In this document: in pieces, positions 53,810 to 63,413 of the stretch
How positions within the stretch are numbered: position 1 is the stretch's first letter
Layout: each line of letters opens with the position of its first letter
Origin: Echria macrotheca
Lineage: Eukaryota; Ascomycota; Sordariomycetes; Sordariales; Schizotheciaceae
Reading direction: 5' to 3'
Length of the DNA: 64,000 nt
Assembly: GCA_030411725.1 (NCBI GenBank)
Contig: MU839827.1
Location: 1,364,001 to 1,428,000, forward strand
Made by a program: the position numbers and the translations under genes
Notes under the pieces: model-generated
Seen by the model: the letters and a program-made list of their open reading frames with translations, nothing else
What the model was told of the DNA's origin: nothing
Database searches by the model: none

Positions 53810-55839
53810 ATGGCGTCCTCCGTTTTCTTCAAGTTCAAGTCTCAAAAGGAGCCTACACGTGTGGAGTTTGATGGCACCGGAATCTCTGTCTTCGAGTTGA
53901 AGCGCGAGATCATCTTGCGAAGCGGTTTGGGCGATGGAACCGACTTTGACCTTGTTATTTGCGCGGATGAGGCCATGAAAGAGCGTAAGTGTTGCCCTGG
54001 GCTTCCTGTATTACCGTGTACTAATGATCGTAAAGCGTACGAAGATGACACCGAAATTATACCCCGATCGACCACCGTTATTGCTCGTCGTATGCCCCCG
54101 AGGATTCCTGGTAGAGGTGGCGCGGCTCGTTATGTTTCCGGAAAGATGCCCATACATGCGAAGAACTCGTCGCGAAGAGAGCAGATAGCAAAGCCGCTTC
54201 TTAAGGCGCCTTCACAAACGATCCTGCCACTCAGCAATGCCATGACCGAGGAGGAGAAGATGGCGGCAGTATTCCAGGCTCAGACGGAGAATTTTGTGGC
54301 TAGAGAAGAGGAAATGGCTACGTAAGTGCAGTTGACGCCGTTAGCATGAGACGGTACTAACAGAGTGATAGACAACAATATGTCTCTAAAGGAGGCCCGA
54401 AGAAGCCAGCCAACGTGCCCGATCACGACCCCCCACAAGGCTATATCTGCTACCGCTGCGGTGAGAAGGGCCACTGGATTCAGCTCTGCCCGACGAACGA
54501 CAACCCGGAGTACGACAACCGCCCTCGTGTTAAGCGGACGACCGGAATCCCGAAGTCTTTTCTGAAAACGGTAGACAAGGCTGCTGTCTTGGGCCAAAAC
54601 AGCGATGGCGACGAGTCGAAGGCTCCCGCGGGCATCATGGTCAATCCTGATGGAGAATGGGTTATCGCAGAGCCCGACAAGGCATCTTGGGAACAGTTCC
54701 AGGCCAAGGCCAAATCCAACGCGAGTCGAAAGACTAACCTGGAGGGAGACAAGGAAGTCCAGGAGCGAGGTCTAGAGTGCCCTATCGACAAAAAGATGTT
54801 TGTAGACCCAATGAAGACTCCTTGCTGTGAGAAGACGTATTGCAATGACTGCATAACAAATGCGCTCATTGAGAGCGACTTCGTCTGCCCCGCCTGCAAG
54901 ACGGAGGGAGTCCTCCTCGATGACCTGCAGCCGGATTCAGATGCGGTCGACAAGATCAAGGACTTCCTCTCGGAGAAGAAGACTAACGCAGAGAGCCCCA
55001 AGAGCCCCGAGGCCAAGTCGCCCATCCCCAGCAACGACGACGCAAGCGGGAAGCAAGAGGAGAAGGCAAAGTCTAGATCGGCCTCCCCGGCAGGAACTGG
55101 CAAAAATATCTCGCAGGTCTCGCAGCCGTCTCTCACAACGACAGCCACCCCCGCAACGCCCCAAAGCGGGCCAGGAACACCCGACTCGCAAGGCCAGGGA
55201 GCCGACAAGAAAAGGAAACGGAATGCCGACGACCAGCAAGATAACCCCAAGATCCCGAAAGCGCCCAAGGCAATGCAGAAGCAGCTAGGGACGGAGGACT
55301 TTGGCATGGGCGGCATGCCGGGCATGGGAATGGGTATGGGTGGCATGGGCATGGGCATGGGCATGCCGATGATGTTTCCAAATATGCCGATGATGTTTCC
55401 CAATAGCGGTATGGGCATGGCCAACATGAACCCAATGAACCAAATGGGCATGGGTATGGGTATGATGAACCCGATGATGGCGGGAGGATACCCGCCCTTC
55501 GGCAACTTCAATGGGGGCATGCAGAACCCCAACAACTGGGGGGGATACATGCAGCAGGGTGGAGGTCAAGATATGTCTGGAGGAGCCATGGGCATGGGTA
55601 ACGCAGGTCCTTCGGGCATGAATATGAACCGGATGAACAACGGCGGCGCGGGTGCAGGTGGCTTTAATGCTCAACAACCACAGCAGCAGCAATATAACGC
55701 AGGAGGTGGACCGGGCTTTAAGAACTTCTCGCATCAGCCTGCTGACGAGGATGATGCGTATTTTCGGAAGCCCGTCAACCCGCATCGTCACCAGAACCGA
55801 CAGCGCCGGGTCCGGCCTAGCGACGTACGAGAGCTATGA
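53810..55839 (+). CDS. MPE1: MPE1 / RBBP6-type cleavage and polyadenylation factor subunit
   Basis: Exons: 53810-53984, 54036-54321, 54372-55839; 642 aa. Mpe1 is a subunit of the CPF complex that cleaves and polyadenylates pre-mRNA. Domains in order: an N-terminal ubiquitin-like DWNN domain (SSVFFKFKSQKEPTRVEFDG, SVFELKREII, DFDLVI), a zinc knuckle (CYRCGEKGHWIQLCP), and a RING/U-box-like domain with Cys pairs (LECPIDKKMF, CCEKTYCNDCI, FVCPACK). A disordered Lys/Ser/Pro region and a Met/Gly-rich tail (GMGMGMGGMGMG and NPMNQMGMGMGMM, about residues 460-600) follow. The tail resembles low-complexity phase-separating segments. The first intron is 51 nt with no in-frame stop, so unspliced mRNA would insert 17 residues. 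Confidence 0.95.
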
Positions 55840-56510
55840 TCGAAACAACCTGCAGGCGGTTCGGTGTGACTCCTTAGATATGTGGCGGCATGCATCGGAA
55901 GACACTACCACCTCTAGCGAGCACGTAGTCGGACATCACGAGATCAACTAGTCGGGACGGGACTATTCATGGCGCCGCACCGACTTCACATCTCACATTG
56001 GAACCACCAATATTTTCGATATTGCCGACTGACCGAACCGGTGGACTTGTCCCATACAGCACATCCGGGGAATTGCAAGAACAGAGCACTTCTTTGGATT
56101 CGGCACACTTTTACGGCCTGGACGAGGAACGATATGGCTGGCATTCGCTGTTGAGCACAGGAGAAGTAACTTGCAAGATGGAGCGCACGAATATACGAAT
56201 ACCCGAGGAGGATGGAGAGGAAGTCACATTTGCATTGGGAACGGAGAACAGGGGCGTTTTGTAACTGGCACGGCGTTTTTGTTTTTGTTGTAATGTCCCC
56301 CCACATTCATGAGGACGAAACACAAGGTTTCTTGTTCTAGCTTTCTCTCTTCTCCTTGTACAATACGCTATTGTACAATAGTAAGAGGCATAGCACGAGA
56401 CATTGGGAGGGCCACAGAGTGCACCGAGGGCATGGAGGGCACAACGGGCACAGCAATCACACAGTCACGGCAGCCGGGCGGAACGGTCACAAAACGAAAG
56501 GGAGACACGG

Positions 56511-56591
56511 CGGCACGGACGGACTGGGTCGAGGCGGCACGGACGGACGGGTCGAGGCGACATGGACGGACTGGGTCGAGGCGACATGGAG
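56511..56591 (+). repeat. 24-nt minisatellite, about 3.3 copies
   Basis: Units of the type cggcacggacggactgggtc plus gagg, with one-base deletion in the second copy and cgacat variants later. Confidence 0.8.
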
Positions 56592-56657
56592 GAGGGGAGG
56601 AAAGAGTAGAAGGAGAGAGGGAAGAATGGAGAAGAATGGAGAAGGAAAGAATAGAGA

Positions 56658-56750
56658 AGGGGGAATAATGAAGGGGAGAAGAGGGAAGGGGGAATAATGA
56701 AGGGGAGAAGAGGGAAGGGGGAATAATGAAGGGGAGAAGAGGGAAGGGGA
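56658..56750 (+). repeat. 29-nt purine-rich minisatellite, three near-identical copies
   Basis: The AATAATG marker recurs at 56664, 56693 and 56722, an exact period of 29. The unit is entirely A/G except for the T of AATAATG, giving a purine-only strand of about 90 bases. Confidence 0.9.
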
Positions 56751-57370
56751 GGGGGACTGTATATAGCACGGATGCTGCTCTCATGGGTACACACACGTTC
56801 TCTAGCTTGAGGGAGGACAAGCGAAGAAAGCGGCGATAGAGAGGTGGGAATGAAACTGCCCTTGACTCCTTGACTTGACAATTGCGATTCTGCCTTGCCT
56901 TATATATGTGTTTTTGCTCCTGGTCTGTGATTCTCACATGTGCCCTTGGATTTACCGTCCGACGATCCATGTGTACTAGATGCCCACTCAAACTAGTTCT
57001 AGCTTGTGATCGGATATGCAATGTCAATGTGGCTGGCTCCCTAAGGTCGGGCTCGGGCTTGGGCTCGGGCGTGGGCTCGTCGATATCGTCTCTTCTAGCT
57101 GCTTCGTGGGTGACTAACTACCTTGTCGTTGGGACACTTCCTATGTAGAATGCAGGCACCTTTAATTTAAATTTATCTCCTATGCAAGTATCCCTGCTAC
57201 AGTCTTACCTTACCCAGTGGCAATTATCCATCCTCCGTTCTCCATCGTCAATTCGTCCCGTACTTACATACATAACCTACATACTCGACGCAGGGTTGGC
57301 GTCAGAAAACACCTGCATATCCAACCAACCTAATGTACTCTGACCTGTCCGCGGGCCGTCCCCTGCGCTT

Positions 57371-57810
57371 TGCATACCCCGTTAGCCGCAGGACCAAGCA
57401 AGGTGAGAGGAAGTAAGTTAGCCGCCCGCTCGGAAAGCTCCCCATTCCACTCCATTCCCATCGCCATCGCCAGTTTATCCCCTACCCTACCCTCCATACC
57501 CTACCAAAGCGCTTGCCCAAAAAAAAAAAAAAAAAAGAAAGAAAAGGTGAACAGTTCCTGGCTAACAGCACCCTAACAGTTTCACCATCTTCCATCAGGC
57601 CACCCGAGGTACATAGGAAGTACCATAACCTCTACAATCGTCTAAGTTAGGGTTGGCGTTTGTGTGCCTTCTTGCCTAGCTAACCTAACCTACCTTACCT
57701 CACGTCGGTGACCATCGCCGGCATTCTGCATACCCCTAGCGGCAAGACCAAGTAAGGTAACTAGCCGCCGCTCGGGAAGCTTCCACTCCATCCCCATCGT
57801 CATCGTCATC
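57371..57810 (+). repeat. Diverged direct duplication (about 90 bp, copies 57371-57471 and 57727-57810)
   Basis: Both copies run tgcatacccc, a gcggcaagaccaag-like segment, a ggta/gtaag segment, ctagccgccgctcgg, aagct, then ccactccatcccca and a catcg repeat. They differ by scattered substitutions and short indels. Confidence 0.7.
57519..57536 (+). repeat. Poly-A tract (A18)
   Basis: Homopolymer followed by gaaagaaaagg, lying between the two copies of the duplication. Confidence 0.9.
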
Positions 57811-57910
57811 AAATTGTTCAATGGCTCATGTTCCATCACGACGGATATAGAAACATCGTGACACACAATGGCCAGACTGAACTCTGGGGTGAGGTAATAA
57901 CCACGCAGGC

Positions 57911-57940
57911 AAACAGGGCGAACAGGGCGAACAGGGCGAA
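57911..57940 (+). repeat. 9-nt tandem repeat (aacagggcg)3, leading into a dispersed 40-bp repeat
   Basis: Three nonamers are followed by aactgcatgctcgctc and ggcgatctctccgga (to 57974). The same 40-bp segment recurs at 58062-58100 with a small deletion. Confidence 0.75.
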
Positions 57941-58593
57941 CTGCATGCTCGCTCGACGAGGCGATCTCTCCGGACACATCATGCTGCTTGATCTCTTGGT
58001 CTCCCTCCCTCCCCCTTGGCACTTTATCCACATGGTACCTTACGCAGTGAGTTGAGTCAGGAGGGCGAACTGCATGCTCGCTCAAGGCGATCTCTCCGGA
58101 GTCCAATCTTGGGATCAAAGATGATGCTTGGATGCGCAGCTCAGGAGACCCTATGGCGTCGATGTTTTACAACATATCTCCACACTCCCAAACGGGCATT
58201 AATGTGAAACAGCATGGTCATAAGCATCGACAAGCATCATGGCTGGAATGTAGATTGTATTTTTGTTTCTGGGACTCCTCCCGTGGCCCGGCGATAGCCT
58301 GACCCTACACGTAAAGCTACAGCAGCTGCTCTCCCCATGTGCCGTCTAGGATAACCCAGGGCTCTCGCTGTCTATGTAAAAAGCTATAACGAGACATTCC
58401 CCTTTCGACAGTGACGTCCCACGCCCGCCATCAGCCATTGTGTCCATCACTTCCTACGTTTGTCTCGCGGGAGGTGAAGCTTTTCCTGCTCCCGCTAGAC
58501 AACGACGATTAACCTTCTTCAGGGCCAGTAGCCTAACGAGTCCAGAGCTACATTGCCTTGACAACTCTACAGCTTCGTAATCCTCAATCCGTC

Positions 58594-59665
58594 CTATGAA
58601 GGTGGAACGAATGGCTTGACCAGCATCTCACTGAACTTCTCCAGCTTCTCCTTGCCGCGCACCTCCTCAACGAGCAGGGGCATCTTGACGACGTTGAATT
58701 CGTCATAGAGCTCCTCGATCTGGTCCAGGTACTTCTTCTGCATCCTCCTGCGGGCGGTGCATTGCTCACAGTCACTCCCGGGCTTGGGGAACAGCAGCTG
58801 ATTCACCACAATGCTGTGCGTGTCGATGCCGTAGCTGGCGAGCTCCTGGATCATGCGCTCCGTCTCGTAGAGCGAGAGGAACTCGGGGATACACACGCAC
58901 ACAAACGTCGTGAGGCTCTCGTCCTTGAACTGCGCGTTGACCTCGCTAATGGTCTCGCGCAGCGTCTCGAGCTTCTCCATCATCTCGTTCAGGTTCTGAC
59001 CGTTAGGTAGCGTCCCGTTGGCGCCGAGGAAGCCGTTGAGCAGCGGCCCGTACTGGCTCGACAGCTGCGAGATCTTGGCCAGCGCCTTTTCTAGCACGGA
59101 TGGGAACTGTAGGAAGCGGAGCGTGTGACCGGTTGGCGCCGTGTCGAAGATAATCGTCTCGTACGAGAGCGACTTGACTTGTTTAAGGACCTCGGCGAAC
59201 GACATGGCCTCGTCAATGCCGGGGATCTGGTAGAACTCGTTAGCACGGAACGACACGAAGCGATTTAGAAAAACCTACAGCAAAGGCTAGATCCTGCATC
59301 ATACCGCCCATCCCGCCAATGTCCGCGGCATCACCGCTCTCGCCCTGCCCAGCTAGGAGATCCTGGATGCTGCCGTTGGGGTCGATCTCCATGGCGCTGA
59401 GGTTGCTGAAGCCGTTGACGAGGCGGGCCTCCTTGCCGAATTTTTGACTAAAGGCATCGCTGAGGTTGTGCGCCGGGTCGGTCGATATCAGCAGCACGGA
59501 GCGGCGGACCTTTGCGAGCTGGATGGCCAGGCTGCACGATGTCGTCGTCTTGCCCACGCCGCCCTTTCCGCCCACAAAGATCCACCTCAGCGTCTTCTGG
59601 TCGAGGATCGACTGGAGCGTGGGCTCCATCGCGTCGTCGTCGACATTGATCAGAGCGGACGACAT
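58594..59665 (-). CDS. GET3: GET3 (ArsA-type ATPase) for tail-anchored protein insertion
   Basis: Exons on the minus strand: 59665-59279 and 59226-58594; 339 aa, the usual length. Get3 is a cytosolic homodimeric ATPase that carries tail-anchored proteins to the ER Get1/Get2 receptor. The deviant P-loop GGKGGVGKTT is at residues 32-41, followed by STDPAHNLSDAF (switch I), FDTAPTGHTLRFL (switch II), a Gly/Met-rich client-binding segment, NQLLFPK and the zinc-binding CEQC pair. The intron is 52 nt with CTAAC and sits after QDLAFA. The ATG at 59665 is the first in frame. Confidence 0.97.
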
Positions 59666-60719
59666 GGTTGCTGTGTGGTTGTGAAGCAGGGCGTCGAGTT
59701 CTCAATGCCAACGATGGCGGGGTTGTTGCGACGGGAACGGGTTGGCGGGGTAGGTCGCGGGCAGTTTCTGGGAGCAATCGAGTATCTGGCGAGAGGACAA
59801 GGATATACGTAAGGCCGCGGAGGTTGCAAATAGCCAGGCTGTTTGTGAGTTTTAGGTGTGGTGTTGACAGGAAGCGGCCTTGGAAACAGTTCGAATCGCA
59901 AAGTCGCCGTGCGGCGGGCTTCACGACGCCGGTGGTCTGCAACGTCACTCGGGTTGGTGGGGCAGCAGGGGTCAAGTTCGGCCAAGTCACACAGCCTGCA
60001 TGTTTGTTAGCCTAGAGGCCCTACACCAGCACTTCCTACTAACACACCTTCAATGACAGCTTGTCGCGATGGCAAGGAAGCAAAATCTAACCCCTGAATG
60101 CTCGCTGGGTAGTTCGACTGTGTGCTCCGTTAAATCGATCGACTCTAGGTAATCATTTGGGAAGGGCTCTGCCATTAAGATTTTGCATGTAAAAGCCCCG
60201 GATCAGGCTTCTTCTCTCTGGAAAATGCAACGAGAGGATAGCTGTCGCTCAATACCGACAATACGCCTGATAACCTCTCAAAAGCGATTCGCAATAAGCT
60301 TCGTCCAAAAGTCTATAGTCCGTCGATCTAGCAAAGGGACACAGTCGATCTAACCGCCCCGGTTTACATCACGATGTAGAGTGGATATTAGCCATGAACA
60401 GCTTAATCTCTTCTCAAAGAAGAGAAAGCATCGCTTCCGCAGTCAACCTGGGAGTAGAACGGCCTTTGCTTTAGAACGGGAACGCAGCCCGCCTTCCTAC
60501 TATTTTGAGGCCAAGGTCCTAGGCTAGCGACAGAATGAGGCTTGAGTTTGCAGTGTGCTGACGACCCGTTGATGCCACTAAGTCCTAGACCCCATCCAGA
60601 TCGACTAGGAAACAAAACAACGACATGTCTATATTTGGCACAAACAAAAGCACGGCTTGCGGCTTGCGGAGGACAACTAACACCGGTCCGAAGCTACTAC
60701 TTAAGTCGGCCGATCTGAG
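59666..60719. other. Intergenic, about 1 kb
   Basis: The part next to GET3 is its promoter and leader. Beyond that I see no supported gene. Confidence 0.4.
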
Positions 60720-60773
60720 TTGATGACGGCCAAGTACTCTCCAACAACCAACCCACCCAAGTCTACAGGCAGA

Positions 60774-61380
60774 ATGGACGGTACTGAGCAGCAAGCCGTG
60801 AACCTCACGGACCAAATACTCGCCGCTCTAGAAAATATTCAGCTTACTGAGCAGCAAGCCGCGAACCTCACGGAGTCGCCAGCCAACAACTTGCGTCACC
60901 AAATACTCGCCGCTATAGAAAATATTCAGCTTCAACTAAACGAGGTCGACCAGTGTTTCAAGCAGTATTTCGATGCATTCAAGAAGGATCCCGATGCATT
61001 CATGCAGCAGTTCGATGCACACAAGCAAGATTTCGATGCAGTCAAGCAGCGTTTGGATAATTTCAACCGCCAACTTGCCATATTCAACACATGGCTTCAA
61101 CACAAGGGTGTGGCGCCACAACGCCCAATCCCCTCTACGACCGCTTGTCAGCGTTCATACGGGGTTTCCAATTCCTGAGTTCCCCAATACTATTCCGGAG
61201 CTAACAATGCTCGATGGTACGTTTATTCCCAGTCAATAAAAAATCTGAGATAGTAACATTAGGCGGACCAAGCTACCGACACTATTTTAGCCGCACTTGA
61301 TATCTTCCCCGGTCGCACATCGCACTCGATGTTAAACAGAGCGTTATTAGGGACATGTGGTTGACAATCCAAGAATAGGT
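60774..61380 (+). pseudogene. Orphan coiled-coil gene with internal duplication, apparently frame-disrupted
   Basis: From ATG 60774 a frame runs to 61178 (134 codons). It carries a duplicated segment (LTDQILAALENIQL and LRHQILAAIENIQL, with EQQA..NLT between) and FDA-heptad repeats (PDAFMQQFDAHKQDFDAVKQ), so a helical or coiled-coil protein. A segment in the next frame, PLVSVHTGFPIPEFPNTIPE (61130-61200), resembles the C-terminal motif of uncharacterised Pezizomycotina proteins of similar layout. A third-frame segment, TDTILAALDIF (about 61275-61310), resembles what normally follows. A 46-nt intron (61217-61262) has correct ends but the wrong phase to join them. I infer a gene broken by one or two frameshifts; an unrecognised splice pattern or sequence error is the alternative. 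Confidence 0.4.
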
Positions 61381-62099
61381 AGGCAAGGATACAAAGGAGG
61401 ATAAGGATGCCTACATGTAGGGACCCGTCCAAACCTCACTAGAGGCCCTCATAAATAGAGAGAGATAGGTGTGAAGTTGAGATAGAAAGCAGCGTCGAGC
61501 TTTCGGCAGGCTTGTTCCGCTTCATTTTGCTTGTTTGCGCGAATATCAGCCATCTCTTCCTCTGGAATAATCGTGTAAGCCCTTTTTTCTTGGCGTGGAG
61601 AACCTAGTACCTACGGCAGCGGCCATCGACCAGGGCCCACAGACGGGCAGGACTCAATCGCGGGAGGCGGCAGGTGCCGAAGTTGTCAGTGGACCCAGGG
61701 ACCCCGAATCATACAATTGAAGCTGAGTAGGACTTTTGCGACCTCTTTAAAACCTCGCGCCTTCCGTATACTTGATTGACCTTTAAATCCATTCAACACT
61801 TTTTTACTTTTAAGCTGTCAGCCCCCTCCATCGGCGGGTTTTTTGTCCTCGTCCCTAGTCAGCCGCACCGCTCAGAGCTTATCACTGATAAACCGCCTCA
61901 CCCAACCAACAACCCCGCAAACGTCACCTTTCTTCTCCTTCCCTCCCTCCACCCCCACCACAGCCAGCTAGCTCTCTCTCTCCCCTTCCTTGTAAGTTGA
62001 CATCACACACACAGCAACAAACAAACCTTCCACTACCTTACCGCTCTAACCAAACCAACCAGGGACTCCCTTACCTACAACAGAGACCCCTCCCAAAAA
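61381..62099. other. HIU hydrolase promoter region
   Basis: No gene. Strongly pyrimidine-rich from about 61900 to the start codon, with several acacac and ctctctctc runs typical of a fungal core promoter. Confidence 0.45.
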
Positions 62100-62549
62100 A
62101 TGGCAGAACCAACACCCCAAACCAAAGACCGCATAACCTGCCACGTCCTCGACACCCGCCTCGGCAAGCCAGCAAAAGGCATGCGCGTCAAGCTCGAGCT
62201 CTCCCCGCCGGCCAACACGCAGCCGCACCACGGCGCGACCCCCGCCGCGCGCGTCTTCGAGAGCCACACGGACGACGACGGCCGCATCAAGGTCTGGCTG
62301 CCGTACTCGTCTGCGACCTCGTCGGGCGAGGTGCCCGTGTACACGCTCGACGACGTGCTCGGCGCCGTGGACGAGTCGAACGACCGTTCCCGGTGGACGC
62401 TGCGGTTCGACACGCTGGGGTATTTTGGTGGTGAAGACCAAACTTTTTTTCCAGAGGTGACGGTCGTGTTTACCGTCAAGAGGGGGGAGCATTACCACGT
62501 CCCTGTGCTGCTTTCGCCTTATAGCTATACTACCTACCGGGGGAGCTAA
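62100..62549 (+). CDS. 5-hydroxyisourate hydrolase (transthyretin-like), purine catabolism
   Basis: Single exon, 149 aa. HIUase hydrolyses 5-hydroxyisourate, the product of urate oxidase, on the way to allantoin. The family hallmarks are present: ITCHVLDTRLGKPA with the active-site His15, DDDGRIKVWLP with the arginine, YFFPEVTV-like strand (QTFFPEVTVVF), HYHVPVLLSPYSYTTYRGS with the second His, and the C-terminal YRGS tetrapeptide that separates HIUases from transthyretins. No peroxisomal PTS1 is present; YRGS occupies the C-terminus. No PTS2 is visible. The coding strand shifts from C-rich to G-rich along the gene. Confidence 0.96.
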   Translation: MAEPTPQTKDRITCHVLDTRLGKPAKGMRVKLELSPPANTQPHHGATPAARVFESHTDDDGRIKVWLPYSSATSSGEVPVYTLDDVLGAVDESNDRSRWTLRFDTLGYFGGEDQTFFPEVTVVFTVKRGEHYHVPVLLSPYSYTTYRGS

Positions 62550-63046
62550 AAAGCGGGCGGGATATATGTACCGTCGTCGATGGAGCACAAAAAAAAAAAG
62601 TGGTGTGGGGGAATTTTGGGAGTCATGGGAGTGTGTGTTGTGTGTTCAGCGGGCGAACTTGTTGTGTGTGCGGTATACCAATCTGTTGCTGGAGGAATGG
62701 AGCTTTTCGGGGGGTGCCGCAGCGAGGCGAAGGAGGAAAAACACAAAATCGCTGAATATCGTGGGTCGGGCAGACTAGGGACGCGGAATACGACAATCGC
62801 AAGTGTTGGTATCTCAGCAAATCGGACAGGAGAAGACCTCGTCTTTATGGGTTGGTCATCCCGCTGACCTGACGCAACGGTGTAGCAAGGTTCGGACGAT
62901 CTAGAGCTCTCAGTATTCTTCATGATAGCCGAATAATTAGTCAACCAAAGCAATCTCGGCTTGCGAAGCAACTTTTATGTCCATCCAATTCCTCGCTCGC
63001 GGCGAGCCGACAGTTTCTGGGGCGGAACCACTCCCCTGCTAAACCA

Positions 63047-63062
63047 CCCCCCCCCCCCCCCC
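63047..63062 (+). repeat. Poly-C tract (C16)
   Basis: Sixteen consecutive C. Confidence 0.9.
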
Positions 63063-63388
63063 TTCCCGATTCCCTAGATAAATATACGTATGTACGACCT
63101 AGCCGACTGGCTGTTCGTGTTGGCCGGAGACAAAGGAAATTCGTCTGCGTCGTCGAGTCGTTGTGTACATGTGCCCATTCCTTTCCCCGCCGACCGAAAA
63201 GATATAAGAGAGAGAGACTCGCCCGCCCCTGGCGGTGTGTATCCGTTTTTTCCCATGACGTTGTAAATGCAAAAAAATCCCAAGCCGGAAGCCGCCAAAA
63301 CCCTATAAACTCCACGCGCTGCTAAACCCAATATCATGGCCCCCACCTATTAAAGATGTAATCCGAAAACTCATTGAACCCGGAGGCC

Positions 63389-63413
63389 AAAAAAAAAAAA
63401 AAAAAAAAAAAAA
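63389..63413 (+). repeat. Poly-A tract (A25) abutting a stop codon
   Basis: Twenty-five A on the plus strand, directly next to the TGA (63416-63414) of the minus-strand gene, so the mRNA would have U25 at the start of its 3' UTR. Confidence 0.9.

Larger units (their letters stand above)
55840..58593. other. 2.75-kb convergent intergenic region rich in tandem and dispersed repeats
   Basis: Between the 3' ends of MPE1 and GET3. Holds two minisatellites, a poly-A tract and two sets of diverged duplicated blocks, listed separately. Open frames across the minisatellites are by-products of repeat periodicity. Confidence 0.5.
62550..63413. other. Convergent intergenic region with homopolymers
   Basis: Between the 3' ends of the HIUase gene and the right-edge gene. 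Contains C16 (63047-63062) and A25 (63389-63413) and no supported gene. Confidence 0.45.

Noticed and set aside
56309..56697. Open frames rich in Gly/Thr/Arg/Glu on the plus strand.
   Set aside because: They are produced by the period-24 and purine repeats and do not look like proteins.
59880..59900. A TTCGAATC sequence resembling a tRNA T-loop.
   Set aside because: No acceptor, D or anticodon stems surround it; it lies in the GET3 leader.
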